The notes below the pieces were generated by a model that was given only the letters and a program-made list of their open reading frames with translations, made no database searches and was not told the DNA's origin. The position numbers and the translations under genes are program-made. This document shows positions 25,278 to 34,175 of a stretch of 42,300 nucleotides of DNA, one piece after another; within the stretch, counting starts at the first letter, position 1; every line of letters starts with the position of its first letter. Origin of the DNA: Anaerolineae bacterium clx_CAG2 (GTDB lineage Bacteria; Chloroflexota; Anaerolineae; JAAEKA01); contig JAAEKA010000034.1 in assembly GCA_014155705.1 (NCBI GenBank), forward strand, positions 1-42,300, written 5' to 3'.

Positions 25278-26789
25278 ATGAAACCTTCCGTCCCTCGTCT
25301 CATCAGACCGCGTTGGGCGTTAGTCCTGGCGCTGATCCTGATTGGCTCTTTAGCCGGCGTGAGAACAGCCGGTTCCACACCGCCTGACGCTCCGGCCGCG
25401 CCGCCGGACCCGGCTGCGGCGCCAGCGTTGCTGGACGAGTACCGCGTCGTCGGTTGGAACGACTTGGGTATGCATTGCCTGGACGATCGCTACGAAGTCT
25501 TCTCGATCTTGCCGCCGTACAACACTCTGTGGGCGCAGGTGGTGCTTCTGCCCTCTGGAGGCGGTGACCCGCAGCTTGTCACCAACGGCGTGATTGTAGA
25601 ATATAGCTTCGAGGACAACAGCGACTCAGCCAGTAAAGTCAACTTCTGGTCCCATGCCCAGTCGCTTTTCAATCTGCCACAGCCACTGCCGGTCAACATC
25701 GGCCTGACCGGCAACGGATTGGCCGGCGATATGGATGCAGCCAACGGCTATTTTGAAGTCACCGGGACCCCGCTCACCCCGTACAATGACAGCACACCGC
25801 AGACCCGCCAACCCTATCAGTTGGCGCATCTGGTAGCCAGGCGCAGCAGCACAGGCGAAATCTTGGCCCAGACTACTGTGGTGGCGCCGGTCTCGGACGA
25901 AATGCGCTGCGACAACTGCCACTACGACGGCGCATTCGGCATCAGTACGGGCGACTATCGCCTCAATATTCTGACCTATCATGACCATGAGAGCGGCACG
26001 AATCTGGTCGGCAACCAACCGGTCTTGTGCGCCAGTTGCCATGCGTCGCCGGCCTTGGGGACTCCGGTGCAACCGGGGATCAAGTATCTGTCCCACGCCA
26101 TGCATGCCAAGCACGCAGCCGAGGACGGAGCGCCGCTTACCACCTTCACAGTGGGCTGGCTGCGCGCGACCGGGACACTGGGCGCGCCGCCCCGCAATCC
26201 GGAGGACGGCACCGAAGATTGCTATCAGTGCCATCCTGGGGTGGAAACCGCCTGCCTGCGCGATACCATGTCGGCCAGTGGCATGTGGTGCACCGACTGC
26301 CATGGCGACATGCGGGCTGTCGGCAACGAAGATCGCATGCCGTGGGTGGATGAACCGCGCTGCGGCGACGCGGCTTGCCATGGGCCTCAGTACGCCGAGA
26401 ACCCCGGTACGCTCTACCGCAACTCCACCGGCCACGGCGGCCTGTACTGCGAGGCGTGTCACAACAGCACACACGCTATTCTGCCTAGCCAACAAGCGCG
26501 CGATAACCTGCAGACCGTTGCGCTGCAGGGCTATGCCGGAACCCTGGCTGAGTGTACCGTCTGCCACGGGTTGACAGTGCCGGCTGGACTGGGGCCGCAC
26601 GGCCTGACCTGTGCGCTGGCTGCCGACGTCGACGTTGATGGAGACGTGGATGTAACCGACGTTACCTTGAATGCCGCTGCCTGGCACATCGTGCCGGTGA
26701 GCCCGGTCTACGACCAGAACCGTGATGGTGTTGTGGACATCAGCGATATCATGTTGGTCGCCAGATCGTTTGGGGCTGTGTGCCAATGA
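25278..26789 (+). CDS. Secreted multihaem cytochrome c with C-terminal dockerin-like domain
   Basis: A 503-residue protein whose ATG follows AGGAGGAG (25266-25273), a near-perfect ribosome-binding site. A signal peptide (RWALVLALILIGSLAGVRTAG) precedes a Pro/Ala stretch and a conserved-looking N-terminal domain with VVGWNDLGMHCLDDRYEVFSILPP. Six CXXCH haem sites start at residues 211, 251, 315, 338, 391 and 426; a seventh is CGDAACH at 362, a CX4CH form. Residues about 449-497 hold two calcium-loop-like units (DVDVDGDVDVTDVTLNAAAW and NRDGVVDISDIMLVARSF), a dockerin-like arrangement. It should carry electrons outside the membrane. The TGA overlaps the ATG of the GNAT gene. An upstream open stretch to 24240 is not coding. 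Confidence 0.9.
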   Translation: MKPSVPRLIRPRWALVLALILIGSLAGVRTAGSTPPDAPAAPPDPAAAPALLDEYRVVGWNDLGMHCLDDRYEVFSILPPYNTLWAQVVLLPSGGGDPQLVTNGVIVEYSFEDNSDSASKVNFWSHAQSLFNLPQPLPVNIGLTGNGLAGDMDAANGYFEVTGTPLTPYNDSTPQTRQPYQLAHLVARRSSTGEILAQTTVVAPVSDEMRCDNCHYDGAFGISTGDYRLNILTYHDHESGTNLVGNQPVLCASCHASPALGTPVQPGIKYLSHAMHAKHAAEDGAPLTTFTVGWLRATGTLGAPPRNPEDGTEDCYQCHPGVETACLRDTMSASGMWCTDCHGDMRAVGNEDRMPWVDEPRCGDAACHGPQYAENPGTLYRNSTGHGGLYCEACHNSTHAILPSQQARDNLQTVALQGYAGTLAECTVCHGLTVPAGLGPHGLTCALAADVDVDGDVDVTDVTLNAAAWHIVPVSPVYDQNRDGVVDISDIMLVARSFGAVCQ

Positions 26790-27553
26790 TCGCGATCCAT
26801 CCCCTCACCACCCACGAAGAGATCCTCGCCGTCGAGCAGATCCAGCGCGATGTTTGGGGCGTGCCAGATGTCGAAGTTGTGCCGCTGCATCTGCTGATCA
26901 CGGCTGCTAAGAACGGCGGGCTGTTGCTGGGCGCGTTCGACGGCGAGCGACTGGCTGGCTTCGTCTTCGGCTTCCTGGGCCTGACGGCGGACGGCCGCCT
27001 CAAACACTGCTCGCACATGGCCGGCGTTCACCCCGACTACCGCGACCAAGGCCTCGGCTACCAACTCAAGCTGGCCCAGCGCGCCCATGTCCTGGCCCTG
27101 GGCATCGACCTCGTCACATGGACCTTCGACCCGTTGGAAACGCGCAATGCGCAGCTCAACTTCCACAAGCTGGGCGCGCTCTGCAACACCTATCTGCGCA
27201 ACCTCTACGGCGATATGCGCGACGGCCTCAACGCCGGCCTGCCCAGCGACAGGTTTCAGGTGGACTGGTGGGTGGGCAGCCAGCAGGTGGCAGAGCGTTT
27301 GCGGGTGGAGGAGGCCCCACCTTCCTCCATCGCTCCTGCCGCACCGAGGCTTGCCAGAGACGCGAGCGCCGATCAGATGATGCTCGAAGTCCCCGCCCAC
27401 TTCCAGACCATCAAACAGACCGACATGCCCCTGGCCATGCAGTGGCGTCTGCGCACCCGCCAGCGCTTCGAGGACGCCTTCAGCCAAGGCTACACCGTCA
27501 CCGACCTCCTGCGCCACGACGACCGCTGCCACTACCTGCTGAAACGCCTCTAA
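26786..27553 (+). CDS. GNAT-family N-acyltransferase (COG3375 type), probable N-succinyltransferase partner of menC
   Basis: A 255-residue protein. Its ATG overlaps the cytochrome stop (ATGA), so translation is probably coupled. The GNAT core contains GLLLGAFDGERLAGFVFGF, MAGVHPDYRDQGLGYQLKLAQR (the acetyl-CoA-type pyrophosphate loop) and WTFDPLETRNAQLNFHKLGA. The family is commonly encoded next to OSBS/NSAR enzymes. In Geobacillus such a pair, with a desuccinylase, converts D- to L-amino acids through N-succinyl intermediates. The next gene here is that OSBS/NSAR enzyme. No desuccinylase gene is in the window. Succinyl-CoA:amino acid transfer is thus likely but not proven. Confidence 0.87.
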   Translation: MIAIHPLTTHEEILAVEQIQRDVWGVPDVEVVPLHLLITAAKNGGLLLGAFDGERLAGFVFGFLGLTADGRLKHCSHMAGVHPDYRDQGLGYQLKLAQRAHVLALGIDLVTWTFDPLETRNAQLNFHKLGALCNTYLRNLYGDMRDGLNAGLPSDRFQVDWWVGSQQVAERLRVEEAPPSSIAPAAPRLARDASADQMMLEVPAHFQTIKQTDMPLAMQWRLRTRQRFEDAFSQGYTVTDLLRHDDRCHYLLKRL

Positions 27554-27566
27554 CCACCCAGTCACC

Positions 27567-28673
27567 ATGAAAATCCACCACATCCACCTCCACCACATCG
27601 CCCTCCCCTACGTCCATCCTTTCGAGACCAGCTTCGGCCGCGAGCTGACGCGCGAGGCGCTCCTGGTGGCTGTCGAAGCTGACGGCCTCGCCGGCTGGGG
27701 CGAGTGCGTGGCCATGGCCGGGCCGTGGTACTCCTACGAGACCATCGAGACTTCTTGGCACGTGCTGCGCGACTTTCTCGCGCCGGCGACACTGGGCCAC
27801 GAAGTCAGCCACCCGGCTGACGTGGTCGCGCGCTTCAGTCGCGTGCGCGGCCATGCCATGGCTCGCGCCAGCCTGGAGAACGCAGTCTGGGACCTCTTTG
27901 GCCGGGCGCAAGGGACGCCGCTGGTAAAAATGCTGGGCGGCGTGCGGCCGGCCGTGCCAGTGGGCGTCAGCGTGGGCATCGAGCCGACCCTGGACGAACT
28001 GCTGGAGCAGGTGGCCGGCTATGTGGCGGCCGGCTACGCCCGCGTCAAACTCAAGATCAAGCCCGGCTGGGACGTGCAGGTGGTGCGGGCGGTGCGCGAG
28101 CGCTGGCCCGATCTCGCCTTGCAGGTGGACGCCAACTCGGCCTACACCCTGGCCGACGCAGACCGGCTGGCCGAGCTGGACGCGTTCGACCTGCTGTTGA
28201 TCGAGCAGCCGCTACACCACGACGATATCGTCGACCACGCCGTATTGCAGCGTCAACTACGCACGCCCATCTGCCTGGACGAGAGCATCCACTCGCCGCA
28301 CCACGCGCGCTGGGCGCTGGACATCGGCGCGTGCCGAATCATCAACATCAAGGTGGGCCGGGTAGGCGGCTTCACGGCCGCGCAGCAGATCCACGACCTG
28401 TGCGCGGCGCGCGGCGCACAGGTCTGGTGCGGCGGCATGTTGGAGACCAACGTCGGCCGCGCCGGCAATCTGGCTCTGGCCGCCCTGCCCAACTTCACCT
28501 TGCCTGGCGACATCTCGGCCTCGGCTCGCTACTTTGTCGAGGACATCACCGCGCCTGACTTCACGCTCAATGCCGATTCGACCATCAGCGTGCCCAACGG
28601 GCCGGGAATCGGCGTGCAGGTGCTGCCGGAGCGGCTGGCCGCCGCCAGCCTGCGCACGTTGAGCTTGCCATGA
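27567..28673 (+). CDS. menC: o-Succinylbenzoate synthase / N-succinylamino acid racemase (enolase superfamily)
   Basis: A 368-residue enolase-superfamily enzyme. The catalytic lysines are in RVKLKIKPGWD (Lys161, Lys163), the metal ligands are in QVDANSAY (Asp188), LIEQPL (Glu213) and CLDESI (Asp238), and the opposite base is in INIKVGRVGG (Lys262). These positions match the OSBS/NSAR subgroup almost exactly. It could act in menaquinone synthesis, or racemise N-succinylamino acids together with the GNAT encoded just upstream. No other men genes are nearby, which favours the racemase role. The spacer from the GNAT gene is a 16-base repeat (27552-27567) that ends on the A of this ATG, and no Shine-Dalgarno sequence is present. 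A palindrome follows the stop directly. Confidence 0.92.
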   Translation: MKIHHIHLHHIALPYVHPFETSFGRELTREALLVAVEADGLAGWGECVAMAGPWYSYETIETSWHVLRDFLAPATLGHEVSHPADVVARFSRVRGHAMARASLENAVWDLFGRAQGTPLVKMLGGVRPAVPVGVSVGIEPTLDELLEQVAGYVAAGYARVKLKIKPGWDVQVVRAVRERWPDLALQVDANSAYTLADADRLAELDAFDLLLIEQPLHHDDIVDHAVLQRQLRTPICLDESIHSPHHARWALDIGACRIINIKVGRVGGFTAAQQIHDLCAARGAQVWCGGMLETNVGRAGNLALAALPNFTLPGDISASARYFVEDITAPDFTLNADSTISVPNGPGIGVQVLPERLAAASLRTLSLP

Positions 28674-28716
28674 CGCCAGAAACCGGATTTCTGCGCAGAA
28701 ATCCGGTTTCTTGGCG
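28674..28716. repeat. 43-bp palindrome between convergent menC and RHS genes
   Basis: A 21-nt left arm (28674-28694) and 22-nt right arm (28695-28716) are complementary except for one bulge; the core is AAACCGGATTTCTGC and its inverse. It begins at the base after the menC stop and lies 8 bp from the RHS stop. It could act as a two-way terminator, and shares units with the element at 20498-20709. Confidence 0.75.
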
Positions 28717-28724
28717 CTTAGCGG

Positions 28725-29312
28725 CTACTTAGCCGGCACAGCCGCGCGAGCCAGCGGCCACCAGGGCCACCCGTACCACCACCAGGGCCACCAGCGCCAC
28801 GATGGCCACCACCACCAGGGCCTCCACCAACCGCGCCAGACCCACCAATGGCGCCACCACCAGGGGCGCAGGCTCCACGTGCACCACCACCAGCGCGGCC
28901 ACCAGGGGCGGCCCCACCAGCCGGGCCACCAGTGCCAGCCGTGGTACCAGCGCCAGGGGCCCCACCACCAGACGCCCCAATACCAGGGCCGCCACGGCGA
29001 CCACCAGTTCCACCAGAGCCAGCCGCCCCCCGAGGGCCACCAGCCCCCGCCGCACCACCACGGCCACCAGAAGCCGCCCCCCCCCCCGGGCCCCCACCAC
29101 CAGCCCCAGCCCAGCCAGAAGGGCAGCCGCCAGCCGCCCCAGTTCAGCCAGCCCCACGGCCACCACCAGCCGTTCCACCACCAGCGCCACCACCACCAAC
29201 GCAGCCCCGACCAGCCCCAGGGGCGATACCACCAACCCCACCAGCCATAGGGATAGTAGAACCAGGGCGCGCTGCTGATCCACCACCAGGGATGCCAGAA
29301 CCACCACTGCTC
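28725..29312 (-). other. Tryptophan-rich C-terminal tail of the RHS protein
   Basis: Directly after the RHS-type DPTG, about 195 codons encode about 83 Trp by hand count, with Gly, Pro, Arg, Tyr and Phe between (examples: RPWWWRHWW, WRPWWWWPSW). The DNA is a degenerate TGG repeat on the minus strand. Frame continuity with the RHS core and mostly G or C third bases in the non-Trp codons support real coding. The other frames would be Val/Leu-rich or, on the opposite strand, Pro-rich. Confidence 0.8.
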
Positions 29313-32300
29313 GCCCGTGGGGTCGGTGTAGGTGGTCGGGTTGTTGCCCACGTAGGCGTAGAGCGGCATGACCTCCATCAGTTCCAGCGGGTTCTGCCAG
29401 CAGCCGACGCACGGGACCAGGATCAGTCCCTGGTAGATGGGGTCGGGCTGCAAGAAGCGGCCGTCGGTCGGGTCATAGGCGCGTGTGCGCAAGTCGTAGA
29501 GCTGGCTGACCGGATCGAGCTGCCGGCCGGTGAAGAGGATGTCGTTGGGCAGCCCCGTCGCCTGAGTCCACAGCTCGCCGAAGGCCCGATATTCGTAGTT
29601 GTTCTGCACGGCGCTGACCTGGTCCACGATCTGGCGGGTCGAGCCCAGCGCGTCCTTGAGGTAGAAGGCCGGGTCCAGCGTGCCTGCGTCGATGCGGGCC
29701 AGCGGCTCGTCGATTTCCTGGCCGAAGAGGTAGGTCGTCTTCAGAGCGGGCAGGGTGGGATCGGCCAGGCTGTACTCGGCGGTCACGTTCGGGCCGTCGT
29801 AGACGTAGGCCGTGTTGCCAGCCGAGCCGATGGTGACGATCTTGTTGCCCAAGCCGTCGTACAGAGTCGTCTGTTGCTCCCCGTTGATCAGGTTCTGATA
29901 ACCAACCAGCCGGCCCTCGCAGTCATACTGGAACTGTTCGGCCATCGGTTCAGCCGGCGGCAACACCAAGGTGCTCTGCCGCTGCGTCAGGTTGCCGGCC
30001 GGGTCGTATTGATAGAGAATCCCGTGAACTGCAATCCCTCCCAGCAACTCCGTCACCTCTGAGGTGCGATGGGCCGCGTCGTAGGTGGTTTGAATGGTGC
30101 GGTTGCTGATCAGATCGTGGCTGCTCAGGCGGTTGCCCACGGCGTCGTAGGTGTAGACCACGTCATAGGCCGGCATGCTGGGGGGGATGGTGATCGGCGC
30201 CCGTAACTCATGTTGCAATCGGCCCAGCCCGTCGACCTGGGTGTCGATCTGTGTCAGTACGCCGTCCTTCAGCACCTGCTCCCCGGTACGGTTGCCGTCG
30301 GCGTCGTAGGTGTAGGCGAAGCGGGAGAGCACGGCGGCGCACGTGGGATCGGTGCAGTGTTCGATGCTGGCCACGCGGCCGGCCGCGTCGTACTGGGTGC
30401 TGCTGAAAGTCGCCAGCAGGCCGTTGCTGCTGGTCTGCACGGTGCTCAGCCGGCCGCCGGGCGTGTAGGTCTTGTCCACGCTGACCGTTTCCGTCCCTTC
30501 GCTGCGAACGATGTTGGTCAGCCGGTTGGCGGCGTTCCATGCCTGCGTGATCTGGATGGGGCTGGCCGCGCCCGGCAGGGTATAGGTCTTCTGCGTCGGG
30601 TTGCCCAGCGCGTCGTAGGCGTAGTCGATGGCGTAGCTCAACGACGGCGAGATCGTCCCGCTGACCTGGATCACCCGGTTGCGCTCGTCGTAGGCAAAGC
30701 TGGCGCTGCTGAGCACCCCGGCCGCGCCGCTGCCGTGGGACTGCACCAGCGTCACGTTGCCCATCGGGTCGTAGTCCTGGACAACAGAGGAGCCATCGCT
30801 GTAGTCGGTGCGCACCAGCCGGTTGAGCGGGTCATAGCTGTAGTCGACGGTGCATGCGTTGGGCAGTTGCTTCCGGGTCAGATTGCCCAGGTCATCGTAG
30901 GCATAGACCGTTGTGTTGCCCAGCGGATCGGTCGCGGCCGTCAGCCGGCCCAGGTCGTCGTAGGCATACAGCCAGTCCTCGCCGTTGGCGTCGGTCATGC
31001 CGGTGCGGTTGCCCGTTGCGTCGTAGGTGAAGCTCACCGTTGCCAGGAGTCCGTCGGGACCCAGCCTGGTCTCAGTGACGACCCGGCCGAGGCTGTCAAG
31101 CTGGAAGCTGATCACCTGGCCGCGCGGCGATTGCATGCCCACGGGCAGGCCGGCCGGGCTGTAGCCCAGTTGCGTCGCCTGGTCTAGCGCGTTGACTACC
31201 TGGCGCATGTTGCCGTTGGCGTCGTAGGTGAACGTCGTGGTCTGGCCGTCGGCGTTGGTGATGGCCGCTGTGTTGCCGCGCGTGTCGTAGACGATCTCGG
31301 TGACGCCGCCCAGGGGATCGACCACCTGCGTCATGCGGCCCTGGTAGTCGTAGGCGAACAGGGTAGGCTGGCCGTTGGCGTTGTTCACCTGCGTCAGGTT
31401 GCCCACGGCGTCGTAGACATACCCGGTGGTGTTGCCCAGCGCGTCGATGTCGGCGACCTTGCGACCCACCGCGTCGTACTCCGTGGCCTCCTCGCGGCCC
31501 AGCGCATCGACCACGTTCACCAGCTCGCCGGCCAGGTTGTACTGGTAGTGGATCTGGCTGCCGTCTGGGTTGACCACGCTTGTCACCCGGTCCCCGCCGT
31601 CCAGGTGGAAGATCGTGGTGTCGCCGCGGGCGTTGGTGATGCTGCGTGTGAAGCCTGGATCGTCGTAGGCGAGGGTCGTCACCTGAGGCGATGAGCTCAG
31701 CGCGTTGGCCCGCACCTGCACCGGCCGGTCCATAGCGTCATACTCGATCTGCGTCACCCTGCCCAGCGGATCAGTCACCTGCACCATGCGGCCCACGGCG
31801 TCGTAGCTATAGGCCGTGATGTTGCCCGCGGCGTCGGTCACTGCAATCTTGTTGCCGGCGGCGTCGTAGCTGTAGGCCGCGGTGTGGCCATCGGGGTTGG
31901 TCGCGCTCAGCAGGTTGCCCAGCGCGTCGTAGGCCATGGTCGTCTCACCGCCGTTGGGTGCGCTGATCTTGGTCTGCCGGTCGAACAGGTCGTATTCGTA
32001 CCCGGTGACAAAGCCCTCGGCGTCGGTCTCCGAGACCTTGCGGTTGAGCACGTCGTAGCCCATCAGCGTCGTGTTGCCGCCGTGGTCGGTGGTTGCGATC
32101 AGGTTACCGTTGGCGCCGTAGCCGTTGCTGGTCACCTGGCCCAGGGCATCGATGATCGTCGCGGGCTGGCCCTGGGGGTTGTTGATGAAGGTGGTGGTGT
32201 TGCCCAGGGGATCGGTCATGCCGGTCAGATAGCAAGTTCCCGCGTCATAGCTGTTGGTCGTCACCCGGCCCATGGCGTCGGTGGTCGCGACCACTTGGTT

Positions 32301-33759
32301 GCAGCCATCGTAGGTGAAGAGGGTCTCCAGCCGCGCCGGATTGAGCGGATCGGGGTGGGCGCTCTCGATGCGCAGCAGGTTGCCAGCCGCGTCGTACTGG
32401 TAGTCGTTGCCGTTGGCCCCGCCCAGATGCGCCAGATTGCCGCGGGCGTCGTAGATATAGGCGACAGTCAGGCCGCTGTCCACCTGCTGCACCTGGCTGA
32501 TCTTGCTGTCGAGGCTGTATTGATAGCGGGTCACGCGGCCGATGGCGTCGGTGACCACGGTTGCGCCAGGCGTGCTGTAGTTGTAGGTTTGCGCGGGCGT
32601 CGCCGGGCGTTGCAGCGTCAACACGCGCTGGCTGCCGTCGTAGGTGTAGCTGGTCGCATGCCCCAGCGCGTTGGTGTCGCTGGTCAGCATGCTGCCGGGC
32701 GCGTAGACGTAGCTGCGCCAGGGGACGCCGTAGCGCTCCACGCCGGTCAGGTTGCAGCCAGAGTCGTACTGATAGGTGATCATTCGCCCGACGTGGTCCG
32801 TGACCGAGGCGATCACCGGCACGGCGCAGGCCGTGGTGTTGTAGGCGAACTGTAAAGTCGCGCCCGATGTGCCGGTGGTCGTCGTGAGCAGGCCGCCAGC
32901 GCTGTAGGTCAACGTGATGTTGCTGCCGTTAGGCCCCCAAATTTCTTGCAGTTTGCCGGCCGTTGGCCCTGGCGGAGTGGGCGCGAAGAAGGTGTAGATG
33001 ATCCCCTCGCGCGTGTGCATCTGGATCTCGCCGTTGGGCAACTGCACGATCTCGCTATACACCCGGTCGGCCAGGCTTTCGTTCCACAGCCAGTAGGCAG
33101 AGGCGATCTGGTTGCAGCTCAGGTTGAAGGCCGCGCCGACCACCTGCACGTCGCGGATGTCAACCTGGTTGTCGAGCGGGAGCGCCACGTCGAAGAAGGA
33201 GTCGAAACCGGGGTCGCCCAGGGCCGTGTTCCAGGCTTCGGAGTCCAACTGGATGTCCAGCACGTCGATGGGGCCGCCGGAGCGGTTGACATCCTGCCGG
33301 CAGCTCAGCGGGTAGGTGATGACTTCGCCGTCTCCCTTGTGAACGGCCAGGGTGTTGGCGTCATCCAGGGTGACATACCAGTTCAGATTATGCGTCCACT
33401 TGCGCCCCAAGGGTGTGTAGTTGTTGAGAGCAGCGCCGGCTTGCGCATTGTAAGCGACCTGCAGGCCGAAGGGGAGCCCCAGCGCGTTGATCTGAACGTG
33501 CAGGTCGCTGACCAGGAGATTGCCATTGGTGACGTTGACGCCGTCCACCAGGTGGATGGGCGCATCGGCGGGGTTGCCGTTCTCGGCCTGGCCCATACCA
33601 AGCCCGTTGCGGCCGGGGGGGCGGCGCCAGCTCGGGCTGGGCAGGGGAGGCGCGGCTGGGGGTGTGGGCCGTGGCAGCCTGTCCAGCCGAGGCGCTGATC
33701 ATAGAGAAGATTACGATCAGCGACAGAACGAGGTTGAGCCTGCGCCTGCGTGTGATCAT
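28725..33759 (-). CDS. Large secreted RHS/YD-repeat protein with dockerin-like insert and Trp-rich tail; frame broken near the N-terminus
   Basis: The body (internal ATG at 33596, 1623 residues) has dozens of YD repeats (YDAxGN, YDALGR types) and the RHS core end YDLRTRAYDPTDGRFLQPDP. Residues about 101-160 (DVNRSGGPIDVLDI ... LDNQVDIRDVQVVGAAF) look like a dockerin pair. The true start is ATG 33759, preceded by a perfect AAAGGAGGT, and gives a signal peptide (MITRRRRLNLVLSLIVIF). It is in another frame: the run of seven C at 33615-33621 shifts the reading, and removing one C joins ELAPPP to GRNGLGMGQAENG. This is either a sequencing error or a phase-variable tract. Related proteins are surface toxins or adhesins. 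The residues after DPTG form the tryptophan-rich tail (28725-29312). No immunity gene follows. Confidence 0.88.
33615..33621 (-). other. homopolymer (seven C) frameshift site in the RHS gene
   Basis: The signal-peptide frame and the RHS frame meet at this run. With six C the frames join into one continuous, sensible sequence. Confidence 0.75.
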
Positions 33760-33873
33760 GGCGACCTCCTTTCGGGTTTTGTTCGCCTGTATGCAGGGGT
33801 GACACGCCGAGGCTGCAAACCAGTCAGACGGGGGCTGGTTGCGGGGAATGTGAAAAGCGCGGTCCTTCTATGT

Positions 33874-33879
33874 AGTATA
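33874..33879 (-). promoter_or_regulatory. -10 candidate for the RHS gene
   Basis: TATACT on the minus strand, about 110 nt before the RHS start. No matching -35 box was found, so this is weak. Confidence 0.3.
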
Positions 33880-33968
33880 AACGAAAAAGTCCCTCGTTTT
33901 CGCTCACGGGAAACCAAAATTGCTCACAAACGAGACGCCGGCCCGTAAGGCGCAAGCGCCGAGGGGAT

Positions 33969-33997
33969 TTGACAGCCCTCTTGCCAGAGGATACAAT
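33969..33997 (+). promoter_or_regulatory. promoter for the RACo/corrinoid methyltransferase genes
   Basis: Perfect TTGACA (33969-33974), a 17-bp spacer and TACAAT (33992-33997). The start near 34004 leaves a leader of about 170 nt before 34176. Confidence 0.7.
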
Positions 33998-34017
33998 GCC
34001 GCAGTTGTGCCTGTGAG

Positions 34018-34078
34018 AACCTGACAGATTCTGCGAAATCCTTACTGGGGGTTGACGGCGGAGACCTGTCAGGTTTTT
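34018..34078 (+). promoter_or_regulatory. leader inverted repeat ending in TTTTT
   Basis: AACCTGACAG (34018-34027) pairs with CTGTCAGGTT (34066-34075), then the T-run continues to 34078. It sits just after the predicted start of the RACo transcript, so it could be an attenuator or simply a repeat of the AACCTGACAGGTT type. No known riboswitch fold was recognised. Confidence 0.5.
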
Positions 34079-34175
34079 GTCGAAACAAGGACCCGTCCTT
34101 CATCCAGCGCTCGCTTTGGCCGGTGTCCTACCGGGCAACCCGCAGCGAGATGAAGGGGCGTGTCTCTAGGAACAG

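Larger units (their letters stand above)
33760..34175. other. 416-bp divergent intergenic region
   Basis: No gene is seen. It holds the RHS ribosome-binding site, a minus-strand -10 candidate, a plus-strand promoter (33969-33997), a GGCGCAAGCGCC palindrome near 33949 and an inverted repeat with T-run (34018-34078). Confidence 0.65.

Noticed and set aside
28848..30062. Long Pro-rich plus-strand frame opposite the RHS tail
   Set aside because: It is the complement of the TGG repeat, continues antisense through the RHS core, and has no ribosome-binding site.
30210..32855. Two plus-strand frames of more than 320 codons opposite the RHS repeats
   Set aside because: Shadows of the repeated YD coding sequence.
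34004..34175. Cobalamin riboswitch in the leader of the corrinoid operon
   Set aside because: No B12-box-like core was recognised; only a simple inverted repeat is visible.
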